From the NCBI GenBank assembly GCA_963796225.1, contig CAWCLK010000018.1, positions 8,074-72,073 on the forward strand: a stretch of DNA of 64,000 bases, given 5' to 3'. This document shows positions 1 through 8,447 of this stretch, piece after piece. The stretch comes from CAWCLK01 sp963796225 (GTDB taxonomy: Bacteria; Actinomycetota; Nitriliruptoria; Nitriliruptorales; Nitriliruptoraceae). The notes below the pieces were generated by a model. The model saw only the letters and a list, made by a program, of their open reading frames with translations. It made no database searches and had not been told where the DNA came from. The position numbers were made by a program, and so were the translations under genes. Position 1 is the stretch's first letter. Each line of letters begins with the position of its first letter.

Positions 1-834
1 GAGGACGTCCACGCCAGGGTCCACGAGGCCCGCAAGCGCAACAAGCACGTCCGTGCGCTGACGCGCCTGGTGCGGGGCGTGGCCCCGGACCTGCACGACG
101 AGGTCAACGCCACCGTGCGTGACGCCGCCCGGCTGCTGTCGGCACTGCGGGACCGTGAGGCGGTGCTCGAGACCGTGGCCGAGCTCGCGGCGCACGAGGA
201 CACCGACGTCGTCCGCGAGGCGGCGGCGGCCGTACGGGGTCCCTTCGAACAGGCGCGGGACGAGGCGGCGGACGGGGCGCAGGAGGACATCGACCAGGCC
301 CTCGGGATGTTCGTCCGGGGTCCGCGACGGCGTCGCCGACTGGGAGCTGCCCGACGGCGTCGAGGCGTTCACGGACGGCTTCGCGACGACGTACGGACGC
401 TGCCGTGACCGGCTGCGAGGACGCACGCGAGGACCCCAGCACCGACCTGCTGCACGTGTGGCGCAAGCGCGTCAAGTACCACCGCTACCACCTGCGCATC
501 CTCGAACCACTGTGGCCCTCGGTGTGGGGTGCCCGCCGAGCACGACGTCCACGAGCTCAGCGACCTGCTCGGCGACGACCACGACCTCGCGGTGCTGCGC
601 GGTGAGCTGGACACCCGGTCGGGCCTCGACGGGGGCGCGGTGCGCACCCTCGCCGCCGTGCTCGACCGACGTCGCGGGGAGCTGCAACGGGCGGCGCTGC
701 CCCTCGGCACACGGCTGTTCGCGGCGCCCACCGACGCACTGGTCGACCAGCTCGAGGCCTGCTGGCGCGCGTGGAAGGAGGAGGCCGGGCTGCCTCCCGC
801 ACCGCAGGCGCTGGCCCTGGCGACCGCGGACTGA
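1..834 (+). pseudogene. CHAD domain protein, 5' truncated, three frameshifts
   Basis: The window opens inside a CHAD (conserved histidine alpha-helical) domain gene; its start lies to the left. CHAD proteins are helical bundles that bind polyphosphate. Basic/His-rich helices are visible: HEARKRNKHVRALTR at the start and LLHVWRKRVKYHRYHLR near 450-500, with HELSDLLGDDHDLAVL at 550-600, all typical of the family. The coding frame moves 1 to 2 to 3 to 1 near 315-325, 405-415 and 523-528. Each move equals one extra base, and two of the sites lie in GGGG runs. Either the gene is decayed or the sequence carries insertion errors; restored, the domain would be complete to the stop at 832-834. A Ppx/GppA phosphatase elsewhere in the window (55362-56291) also acts on polyphosphate-type substrates, but no direct link is visible. 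Confidence 0.75.
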
Positions 835-864
835 CGCATGCCACGCGGGCCGTTCGGACAGGCG

Positions 865-882
865 TCCCCGCTACCACGGGGA
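865..882 (+). terminator. possible short hairpin after the CHAD gene
   Basis: TCCCCG and CGGGGA form a perfect 6-bp stem around a 6-nt loop, 30 nt after the CHAD stop and 48 nt before the next start. There is no U tract, so it could equally be part of the promoter region of the next gene. Confidence 0.25.
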
Positions 883-929
883 TACGAACCGCTGCGCCCG
901 GTCCTCGGGCCCAGACGCCGGAGACCATC

Positions 930-1806
930 GTGAGCCAGCAGGCGACGTCCGATCCCGAACGTGAGAAGGTCGACGACCCCACGCACCCGGAGACCGACCA
1001 CCACGAGGCGGCCGACCAGGAGCACGAGACCGCCGACGAATCGGTCAAGACGACCTTCGCCGGGGCGGTCGCCGAGGGCGACACCCGCCTGAACCGATCG
1101 TGGCTGGCCGTGCTGGCGACGGGCGCCGTCGGCGGCATCGACCTCGGCATCGGCGTCATGGCCATGCTCACCGTCCGGCACGCGACGGGATCGGCCCTGT
1201 GGGGTGGCGTGGCCTTCTCGATCGGCTTCATCGCCCTCGTCCTCGGCCGCTCCGAGCTGTTCACCGAGAACTTCCTGATCCCGGTCCTGTCGGTCGTGGC
1301 GGGGCGGGGCCAGTGGGTCGACGTGGCCCGACTGTGGGTCGGGACCCTCGTGGCCAACCTCCTCGGCGGCTGGGTGATCATGGCGATCGTCGTGGCCGGG
1401 GTCCCGGAGATCCGGGAATCGACCGTGCTGGTCGACGTGGGCACCCACTTCACCGACCAGGGCATCGGGCTGGCCACCTTCGCCAGTGCCGTCCTGGGCG
1501 GCGCCGCGATCACGCTGATGACGTGGATGGAGCGCAGCACCACGGCCATCGTCGGGAAGATCGTCGCCGCGATCGGGATCGCGTTCGTGCTGACCGCCAC
1601 GCCGCTGCTGCACTCGATCGTGACGTCGCTGGAGATCTTCGCGTGCCGTCTGGGTCGACCCGTCCCTGACCTACGCCATGTGGGCCGGCATCTTCGGCTG
1701 GGCCGTGCTGGGCAACGTCGTGGGCGGCGTCGGGCTGGTGACGGTGCTGCGACTGGCCCAGGCGAAGGGCGCGTCGCAGAAGGGCCCGCGCGAGCAGGAG
1801 TACTGA
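930..1806 (+). CDS. formate/nitrite transporter (FNT) family protein, one frameshift
   Basis: FNT proteins are pentameric channels for formate, nitrite or similar small anions in the inner membrane. The GTG start at 930 gives an acidic, Glu/Asp/His-rich N-tail of about 45 residues. The hydrophobic core follows: GAVGGIDLGIGVMAML, then the family-typical LGRSELFTENFLIPVL, AITLMTWMERST, and after the shift PSLTYAMWAGIFGWAVLGN. The frame moves from 3 to 1 near 1640-1650 (one extra base, just after SLEIFA). Rejoined, the protein is about 291 residues, normal for the family (YfdC-like branch). Substrate cannot be told from sequence. The shift is probably a sequence error because both halves are well conserved. 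Confidence 0.8.
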
Positions 1807-1816
1807 CCTCGACGCG

Positions 1817-3232
1817 TCAGTCCGGCTGCTCGAGCCGCGTCATGAGCATGCGGGCGCACTCGGCGACCGAGCCCTGCATCGACGGGTAGACGGCGATGGT
1901 CTGGGCCAGCTGCGCCACCGTCAGCCGGTTCTGCACCGCGACGGCGAGCGGTTGGATGAGGTCGCTGGCGCGCGCGGACACGACGACCGCCCCGAGCACG
2001 ATGCCCGAGCCGCGCATGGCGTGGACCTTGACGAACCCGTCGGTGGTGTCGGCCATCTTGGCCCGCGGGTTGCCCGCGAAGTCCAGGCGTGCGGTGATGA
2101 ACGGGATGGAGGCAGCCTCGGCGTCCTGCGGCGACAGGCCGACGGTGGCCACCTCGGGATCGGTGAAGATCGTGGCGGCGACGGCGTCCCACCGGATGGG
2201 GGTCACCGCCTGGCCCAGGGCGTGCCACATCGCCACGCGGCCCTGCATGGCGGCCACCGACGCGAGCATCACGCGGCCGACGACGTCGCCGGCGGCGTAG
2301 ACCCAGCGGCAGGAGGTCCGGCCGACCGCGTCGACGTCGATCCCGCCCCACTGGTTGGTCTCGACGCCGCACACCTCGAGGCCGAGGTCCGAGGACACCG
2401 GCACCTGCCCGACGGTGAACAGCACGTGGCTGCCGCGGACCTCGCCGCCGTCCTTGAGCCCGACGGTCACCCCGTCGGCGTCGGGTGTGCAGGACGTGGC
2501 ACGGGAGCGCCGAAGGATCGTCATCCCACGGCGTTCGAAGACGTCCTCGATGACCTGGGCGGCGTCGGGGTCCTCGGTGGGCAGGATGAGCTCGCGTGAC
2601 GAGACCAGGGTGACCTGCGACCCGAAGCGGACGAACGCATGGGCGAACTCGGCACCGGTGGCACCGGACCCGACCACGATGAGGTGCTCGGGCACCTCGG
2701 GGAGGCCGTAGACCTGCTGGCCGACGAGGACCCGTTCTCCGTCCGGTTCGAAGAACGGCAGCACGCGGGCGCGCGAGCCGGTGGCCACCAGCACGTAGTC
2801 AGCGGGCAGGACCTCCTCGGTCCCGTCCTCGCGCGTCGCCGTCACCTCGTGGTACCCGGTGATCCGGCCGCGGCCCCGGACCAGCGTCACCCCGGCCGCC
2901 GTGACCTTGCGTTCGATGTCGGAGGACTGGTTGGACCCGAGCCCGAGGACACGACGGGACAGCTTGGGGAAGTCGACGATGGTCCGGTCGGCGGGCACCT
3001 CGTCGTGCTCGGACATCTCGGCCACGTGCACGCCGAGCAGGTTGGCGGTGTGCAGCCAGCCCATGGCCTCGGCCGCCACGATCAGCGCCTTGGAGGGCAC
3101 CACGTCCCACAGCACGCCGTTGCCGCCGAGCCCCTCGTCGGTGACGATCGTGACGTCGGCCCCGAGCTCGCCGGCGACCAGTCCGGCCTCGTACCCGGCC
3201 GGGCCACCACCGAGGATCACGATGCGTGTCAC
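1817..3232 (-). CDS. NAD(P)H-quinone dehydrogenase, LpdA-type flavoprotein disulfide reductase family
   Basis: 471 residues with the two-dinucleotide-fold layout of the pyridine nucleotide-disulfide oxidoreductases: FAD fold at the N-terminus (ILGGGPAGYEAG), NAD(P) fold near residue 180 (VVGSGATGAEFAHAF), FAD/ribityl motif VYAAGDVVG, and a C-terminal dimerisation domain. The redox CxxxxC pair expected after the first fold is missing (GGNGVLWDVVPSKAL), as in mycobacterial LpdA, which reduces quinones instead of lipoamide. So a quinone reductase role is more likely than lipoamide dehydrogenase. GTG start at 3232 with AAGGA about 10 nt upstream. It stands alone and converges on the FNT gene, whose stop is 10 nt away. 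Confidence 0.85.
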   Translation of the reverse strand: MTRIVILGGGPAGYEAGLVAGELGADVTIVTDEGLGGNGVLWDVVPSKALIVAAEAMGWLHTANLLGVHVAEMSEHDEVPADRTIVDFPKLSRRVLGLGSNQSSDIERKVTAAGVTLVRGRGRITGYHEVTATREDGTEEVLPADYVLVATGSRARVLPFFEPDGERVLVGQQVYGLPEVPEHLIVVGSGATGAEFAHAFVRFGSQVTLVSSRELILPTEDPDAAQVIEDVFERRGMTILRRSRATSCTPDADGVTVGLKDGGEVRGSHVLFTVGQVPVSSDLGLEVCGVETNQWGGIDVDAVGRTSCRWVYAAGDVVGRVMLASVAAMQGRVAMWHALGQAVTPIRWDAVAATIFTDPEVATVGLSPQDAEAASIPFITARLDFAGNPRAKMADTTDGFVKVHAMRGSGIVLGAVVVSARASDLIQPLAVAVQNRLTVAQLAQTIAVYPSMQGSVAECARMLMTRLEQPD

Positions 3233-3262
3233 GTGCGTGCCGTCCTTGTCCGTGGGCCGCCC

Positions 3263-3268
3263 AACCTA
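3263..3268 (-). promoter_or_regulatory. candidate -10 box (TAGGTT) for the quinone dehydrogenase
   Basis: On the minus strand TAGGTT lies about 30 nt before the GTG start at 3232, in the only gap between this gene and the HNH gene. It matches the TANNNT pattern found before many genes here. No clear -35 box. Confidence 0.35.
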
Positions 3269-3361
3269 ACGCCACGAGGGCGGACCGGCCGCTGCGGGCG
3301 GGCCCGTCCGACGGACCAGCGACGACCGGCCGCCCGAGCATCAGTCACGAGGGCGTGTCCG

Positions 3362-3757
3362 TCACGGCAGGGCGTCGTGGCGGCCGAGCTTGCGCAGCTC
3401 GGCGGCCAGGGTCTTGCGGATGCGCCGCGCCCCGCCCTCGCGTCGGATGCGTTCGGCCAGCCGGACCAGCGAGGCCTCGAGCACCTCGGCACGCGGGGCG
3501 CGGCCGCGCTGGCGGACCTCGTCGAGCCACTGCACCGGCGTGGCGTGGCCGCGTTCACGGTTGCACCGGGCGCAGGCGGCGACCTCGTTCTCCAGCCACG
3601 ACGGGCCGCCCTTGATCCGCGGGATGACGTGCTCACGCGTCGGGCGGACGAGCCGGTCGAACGGCCGCGAGCACCACACGCAGCCGTCGCCGTCCCGTTC
3701 CACGATCACGCCGAGTCGGGCGCTGCCGCTCGACGGGATGCCGTCGCGGGTCGGCAC
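3362..3757 (-). CDS. HNH endonuclease family protein
   Basis: A small HNH nuclease of about 131 residues. Two zinc-binding Cys pairs (CVWC and CARC) frame the catalytic segment EHVIPRIKGG, followed by WLENEVAACARCNRERG, the standard HNH fold of the McrA/5-methylcytosine-nuclease-like group in actinobacteria. The C-terminus is Arg-rich. I chose GTG 3757 because residues encoded upstream (to 3835) are Arg/Pro-rich and unlike the family; an upstream start is possible. Its 5' end points away from the SDR gene at 3850, leaving a 92-bp shared upstream region. Substrate unknown; many such solitary HNH genes have no known role. Confidence 0.75.
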   Translation of the reverse strand: MPTRDGIPSSGSARLGVIVERDGDGCVWCSRPFDRLVRPTREHVIPRIKGGPSWLENEVAACARCNRERGHATPVQWLDEVRQRGRAPRAEVLEASLVRLAERIRREGGARRIRKTLAAELRKLGRHDALP

Positions 3758-3849
3758 GTCGGTCGTCCCCTCGCCGTGGGTCGGTGGTCGCGTCCGGGTT
3801 CGGTCCCCACGATGGGGCGGGACGACACCCACCACGACAGGCCACGCCC

Positions 3850-4695
3850 ATGACCACCCTGACGGACCGGACGGTACTCGTGACGGGCTCCACCGACGGG
3901 CTCGGACGAGCGCTCGCGCGAGCGGTGGCCGAAGCAGGCGCGACGGTCCTGCTGCACGGCCGCGACCCGGGACGGGGCGAGCAGGCCCTGGCCGAGGTCC
4001 GCGATGCCAACCCGGACGGGGCGCACGGGCTGTACCTGGCGGACCTGGCCAGCCTGCGGGCCACGCGCGGGCTGGCGGACCGCGTCGCGGCCGACCACGA
4101 TCGCCTGCACGTGCTGGTGAACAACGCCGGGGTCGGCTTCCATCCGGGCGGGGACACCGGCCGCCAGGAGAGCGCCGACGGCCACGAGCTGCACCTGGCC
4201 GTCAACTACCTCGCCCCGGTGCTGCTGACCCGCCGGTTGACGCCGCTGCTCTCCCGGTCGGCACCAGCACGCGTGGTGCAGGTCGCCTCGGCGGGTCAGG
4301 CGCCGGTCGACGTCGACGACCTCGAGTTCACGCAGGACTACGACGGCGTCGACGCCTACCGCCGCAGCAAGCTGGCCCTGGTCATGGCCACCATCGACCA
4401 GGCCGCCGAGCTCGCGGACGACGGGGTCACCGTCAACGCGCTGCACCCGGCCACCTACATGGACACGACGATGGTGACCGAGGCGGGCATCACGCCCCAC
4501 AGCAGCGTCCGGGAGGGCCTCGACGCGACGATGCGCCTGGTCGCCGACGACGCCTTCGCCACCGCCACGGGCACGTACTTCCAGGGCACGCGTCGCACCG
4601 ACCCGCACCCGCAGGCCCGCGACGCGGAGGCTCGTGCCCGCCTGCGCGAGGTCACGGACCGCCTGCTGGCGCCGTTCCTCACTCCGGCCGGATGA
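3850..4695 (+). CDS. short-chain dehydrogenase/reductase, retinol-dehydrogenase-like
   Basis: 281-residue classical SDR. It shows the NAD(P) motif TGSTDGLG near residue 13, NNAGVGF, the catalytic Ser in VASAGQ, and YRRSK carrying catalytic Tyr and Lys. HPATYMDTTM after strand 6 resembles the WW-domain-oxidoreductase/retinol dehydrogenase-like SDRs. ATG 3850 was chosen over an in-frame upstream start at 3784 because MTTLTDRTVLVTG starts just before the first beta strand. Its 3' end overlaps the 3' end of the minus-strand DinB gene by 17 bp (4679-4695). Substrate not predictable. Confidence 0.85.
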   Translation: MTTLTDRTVLVTGSTDGLGRALARAVAEAGATVLLHGRDPGRGEQALAEVRDANPDGAHGLYLADLASLRATRGLADRVAADHDRLHVLVNNAGVGFHPGGDTGRQESADGHELHLAVNYLAPVLLTRRLTPLLSRSAPARVVQVASAGQAPVDVDDLEFTQDYDGVDAYRRSKLALVMATIDQAAELADDGVTVNALHPATYMDTTMVTEAGITPHSSVREGLDATMRLVADDAFATATGTYFQGTRRTDPHPQARDAEARARLREVTDRLLAPFLTPAG

Positions 4696-5530
4696 CCGAA
4701 AGCAGCTCGCAGACGACCGCCCCGACCTCGACGTCCCCGTCGACGTGGGCACGGGCCCGGGCGGTCGGTGGGTCGATCATGCGGCACCCGAGGCGCCACA
4801 CGGTGTCGGCGTCCCAGCGCACGAGCGTGTCGGCGTGGCCCACAGCGGTGACGAAACGCCAGCCGTCCGGGTCGGCGCGCAGGTGCCAGTCCCCCGGCGT
4901 GAGGTCGGTGACCTCGATGGTCAGCGTGGCCTCGCCCTCTTCGGGCGCGAGGTCCCGCAGGGCATGGGGCAACGAGCGCAGGAAGGTCGACACCACCGGT
5001 TCGAGGAACCGCGGGTCGTCGAGCAGGGGCTCGTCCAGGGCCTCGCGGACCTGGGCCTGGTGGATCCAGTACTCGGTGTAGTCGCGGGCGATGTCGAGCC
5101 ACAGCGGGGCGGGGTCGACGCCCGCCCAGGACACGGCCTCGGACGGCTCGTCGAGCTCGTGGCCGGTCCACAGCGCCCGGACCTGCTTGCCGGTGTGGGC
5201 CAGCAGCTCGACCAGCAGCCGGGGGCTGAGCCGCCGCGCCGCGACGACCCACTCCTGGTTGAGCCGGTCGATGTACTGCTCGAAGCTCTCGTCCACGGCC
5301 GGGCCGGGCGCATGGTGGCCGTCGCGGGTCCGGGCGAGGCGGCCGAGGTCGTCACCGAGCAGGTGCGCGATCGTGTCCGCCACCGTCCACCCCGTGGTGG
5401 TGGCGGCCTGCCACGCGCTGTCGCTGCGGTCGGTCATGACCTCCACCAGCGCCTCCCGCAGCGGGGCGAGCAGCGGGCGGACGTCGAGCGGGGTGCCGAG
5501 GGACTCGGGAGGGATGGTCACGCGGGTCAC
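4679..5530 (-). CDS. maleylpyruvate isomerase-type mycothiol-dependent / DinB-like protein
   Basis: 283 residues. The N-terminal half has the DinB/MDMPI helical bundle motif (WTVADTIAHLLGDDLGRL), and YTEYWIHQAQVREAL is the family segment with a metal-binding His. The C-terminal part (TLTIEVTDLTPGDWHL) matches the MDMPI C-terminal domain. Family members use mycothiol as thiol cofactor, or act as thiol S-transferases of unknown substrate. The GTG start at 5530 overlaps the mutase stop in a GTGA, so the two are probably translationally coupled. That suggests a role alongside the acyl-CoA mutase, which is inference only. A mycoredoxin gene at 16326-16652 supports mycothiol in this organism. Confidence 0.8.
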   Translation of the reverse strand: MTRVTIPPESLGTPLDVRPLLAPLREALVEVMTDRSDSAWQAATTTGWTVADTIAHLLGDDLGRLARTRDGHHAPGPAVDESFEQYIDRLNQEWVVAARRLSPRLLVELLAHTGKQVRALWTGHELDEPSEAVSWAGVDPAPLWLDIARDYTEYWIHQAQVREALDEPLLDDPRFLEPVVSTFLRSLPHALRDLAPEEGEATLTIEVTDLTPGDWHLRADPDGWRFVTAVGHADTLVRWDADTVWRLGCRMIDPPTARARAHVDGDVEVGAVVCELLSVIRPE

Positions 5531-7113
5531 ATCGTGTCGCGCGGGACGTAGCCGCCCCACTCGTCGCGCAGGACGTCGCAGACCTCCTGCAGGGTGGCCC
5601 GTCGCTTCAGCGCCTCGCGCATCGGGACCAGCAGGTTGTCGTCGCCCTGCGCGGCCGTCCGGATGGCGTCGAGGGCGTCGTCGACCCCGCCCTGGTCGCG
5701 GTCGGCCTTGACCGCGTCGATGCGGTCGATCTGGCCCTGGCGGATGGCTTCGTCGACCTTCTGCAGCTCGGCGTCGGGGTGCTCGTCGAGCTGGAACCGG
5801 TTGACGCCGACGACGATCTGCTCCTCGTTCTCGACCGCCTTGGCGTAGTCGTAGGCAGAGCGCTCGATCTCGCCCTTCTGGTAGCCCTCCTCGATGGCGC
5901 GGACGGCGCCGCCCATCTCGTCGATCTGCTCGATGTAGCCCATGGCCTCGCGCTCGATCTCGTCGGTCATCGACTCGATCAGGTAGCTGCCGGCCAGCGG
6001 GTCGACGGTGCGGGCGACGTCGGACTCGTGCGCGATGACCTGCTGGGTGCGCAGCGCCAGGCGGGCCGACTTCTCGGTGGGCAGTGCGAGCGCCTCGTCG
6101 AACGAGTTCGTGTGCAGCGACTGGGTGCCGCCGAGGGTGGCCGCGAGCGCCTGGATGGCGACGCGGACCATGTTGACCTCGGGCTGCTGGGCGGTGAGCT
6201 GGACGCCGGCGGTCTGGGTGTGGAAGCGAAGCATCATCGACTTCTCCTCCTTCGCCCCGAACCGCTCCTTCATGATGCGTGCCCACATGCGGCGGGCCGC
6301 GCGGAACTTGGCGATCTCCTCGAGCAGCGTCGAGCGCGACACGAAGAAGAAGGACAGGCGGGGCGCGAAGCTGTCGACGTCCAGTCCGGCGTCGATCGCG
6401 GCCTCCACGTAGGAGATCCCGTCGGCCAGCGTGAAGGCGATCTCCTGGACGGGCGTCGCCCCGGCCTCGCCCATGTGGTAGCCGGAGATGGAGATGGTGT
6501 TGAACTTCGGCAGGTGGTCGGCGCAGTAGCCGAAGGTGTCGGCGATCAGGCGCAGCGACGGGGCCGGCGGGTAGATGTAGGTGCCGCGGGCGATGTACTC
6601 CTTGAGCACGTCGTTCTGGATCGTGCCGCGCAGCTTCTCGGAGGCGACGCCCTGCTCGTCCCCGGCGATCTCGTACATCAGCAGCAGCAGGGACGCCGGG
6701 GCGTTGATGGTCATCGACGTGGACACCTGGTCCAGCGGGATGCCGTCGAAGAGGCGCTTCATGTCCTCGACGGTGTCGATGGCCACGCCGACCTTGCCGA
6801 CCTCGCCCTCGGCGATCTCCGCCGAGCTGTCGTACCCCATCTGCGTGGGCAGGTCGAAGGCCACCGACAGGCCCGTGGTGCCCTGCTCGAGCAGGTACTT
6901 GTACCGCTCGTTGGACTCCTCGGCGGTCGCCATCCCGGCGTACTGGCGCATGGTCCACAGCCGACCGCGGTACATGGAGTCGTACACGCCCCGCGTGTAG
7001 GGGTACGCGCCCGGCTGCCCCAGCTGGGCGTCGGGGTCGAACCCGTCGAGGTCGCCGGGGCCGTACACGGCCTCGAGCGGGAACCCGCTGACGGTGGTGT
7101 ACTCGTCACCCAT
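5527..7113 (-). CDS. methylmalonyl-CoA mutase family, catalytic (large) subunit without B12 domain
   Basis: 528-residue acyl-CoA mutase large chain, which rearranges the carbon skeleton of an acyl-CoA using adenosylcobalamin. RQYAGMATAEESN, GLSVAFDLPTQMGYDS, GTIQNDVLKEY, ARGTYIYPPAPS, SISGYHMGEAGAT and TQSLHTNSFDEA are all family blocks. By alignment from memory with the Propionibacterium enzyme, Tyr89, Arg207 and His244 are all kept. That favours methylmalonyl-CoA or a close analogue over isobutyryl-CoA, where Tyr and Arg are replaced. The C-terminus ends at about 528 residues with no DxHxxG cobalamin-binding domain, so a separate small B12-binding subunit must exist; none is in the window. 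It is translationally coupled to the DinB/MDMPI gene. Confidence 0.88.
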   Translation of the reverse strand: MGDEYTTVSGFPLEAVYGPGDLDGFDPDAQLGQPGAYPYTRGVYDSMYRGRLWTMRQYAGMATAEESNERYKYLLEQGTTGLSVAFDLPTQMGYDSSAEIAEGEVGKVGVAIDTVEDMKRLFDGIPLDQVSTSMTINAPASLLLLMYEIAGDEQGVASEKLRGTIQNDVLKEYIARGTYIYPPAPSLRLIADTFGYCADHLPKFNTISISGYHMGEAGATPVQEIAFTLADGISYVEAAIDAGLDVDSFAPRLSFFFVSRSTLLEEIAKFRAARRMWARIMKERFGAKEEKSMMLRFHTQTAGVQLTAQQPEVNMVRVAIQALAATLGGTQSLHTNSFDEALALPTEKSARLALRTQQVIAHESDVARTVDPLAGSYLIESMTDEIEREAMGYIEQIDEMGGAVRAIEEGYQKGEIERSAYDYAKAVENEEQIVVGVNRFQLDEHPDAELQKVDEAIRQGQIDRIDAVKADRDQGGVDDALDAIRTAAQGDDNLLVPMREALKRRATLQEVCDVLRDEWGGYVPRDTM

Positions 7114-7204
7114 GGGGGTGGCCCTTTCGACTCCGGGACGTCTCGCGGCAGGCTACGCGTCCTGCGGGGGCACCCGACAACCGACCTTCCAGACAGCCGG
7201 GGCG

Positions 7205-8423
7205 TCAGGTGGGGACGCCGTCCCGCCAGTCGCGCCACGCCCAGTACCAGCCGGCGGGGCGGGAGGGGCGGGTCGGCGGGTCCTCGGTGCCCGCCGCGAC
7301 CGCAAGCCGGCGCCGTTCGAGGTCCCGGGCGGCAGCCTCCGCCATGGACAGGTCGCCGCCCTCGATCGCCGCGAGGACCTCGGGCTCGCCGGCGGCGACG
7401 AGGTCGCGGACCTCGTGCCGCAGGTCGGGGTCGAGCAGGACGCGGCGGTGGACACGCTCGTGGCGGTACCAGTGATCCGGGTCGGTGACCCCGACGCGCG
7501 CCGGGGTCGGTGAGGTCCACCGGTCGGAACGCCGCCAGGCACGGGGCCGACGCCCCGGTCACGGCGATGCGTGGGCCGTCGGGGGCGAGGTGGGCCACGA
7601 GGCTGCCGGTGGTCTGCGAGCGCCGGACCGGTCCCATGGCGTGCATGCACACGTCGCGGTTGGACCCCCGCAGCGGATCACCGTCGGGGTCGCGGTGCTG
7701 GCGCAGGATGGCGGCGAGCTCGCCGAGGGACGGCGACGGCCCGAGCCTCGCCGCTGCCCGTGTGGTCGTCGTGGCGCGCGAGCGGGCGCCCGCGAGCCGG
7801 GGCATCAGGGCCGTGTCCCAGTCCCCTGCCGCGTCCGCGGTCGCGGCGACCGTGCCGGCGGCCAGGTCGTGGTCGGTGCCGATGCTGAGCGCGTTGCTGA
7901 TCCCCTGCTGGTCGGTGACGCGCCGGGCCACCCACTGGCGGCCGCTGGTCTCGAGCTGCCACGCGTCGGACGCGTCCGCGACGAGGAAGCTGTTGTCGTA
8001 GTGGAAGCGGGCGTCGTGGTACCCGGCGCGTCCGCCCTGCCCGTGCGCCTCGAGCAGGGTGGTGATCACCTCCACCGCTGCGCGGGCGGTGTCGCCGCAC
8101 TCGAGTCCGAACCGCAGCAGGTCCATGCCGAGCAGCCCTGGCTCGCGGGTCCGCGCACGGGAGAAGATGGCCTCGTTGCCGATCGCCACGCCGGCCTCGT
8201 TGACACCCATCTCGGCGCCCCACATCCAGACCGGCTGCGACAGGACGGCGGCGAGATGGCGGGGCGGGGCGTCGACCTCGATCCACGTCGCGCGTACGCG
8301 ACCGGACCCACCGTCGCGGGGCGGACGCACCACGCGCACCGCCTGGGGCTCGCCGGGCTCGCGGTCGGAGTTCTTGGCGAACCACGTCCCGCCGGGCCGG
8401 CGCACCACCACCGTGTCACACAT
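7205..8423 (-). CDS. C69-type peptidase / Ntn-hydrolase, one frameshift
   Basis: Starts MCDTVVV: after Met removal Cys2 becomes the N-terminal nucleophile, the hallmark of the C69 dipeptidases and related acyltransferases (Ntn-hydrolase fold). AKNSDREP and EMGVNEAGVAIGNEA are further family motifs. A strong AGGAGG ribosome site precedes ATG 8423. Near 7490-7505 one extra base (in a GGGG run) moves the frame; the restored tail runs VTDPDHWYRHERVHR to WYWAWRDWRDGVPT and stops at 7205. Restored length is about 405 residues. It lies 24 nt after the unknown secreted-protein gene at 8448, probably in one operon. Confidence 0.78.
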
Positions 8424-8447
8424 CGGGGGCGCCCCTCCTCGGTGTCC

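Noticed and set aside
4679..6958. A 759-residue minus-strand frame that seems to fuse sequence across the mutase with the DinB/MDMPI gene
   Set aside because: Its upper part is Arg/Gly-rich antisense-type text over the true mutase frame; only the part after GTG 5530 looks like a protein.
5527..7113. Isobutyryl-CoA mutase
   Set aside because: Tyr and Arg equivalents to Tyr89/Arg207 of methylmalonyl-CoA mutase appear kept; in isobutyryl-CoA mutase they are replaced.
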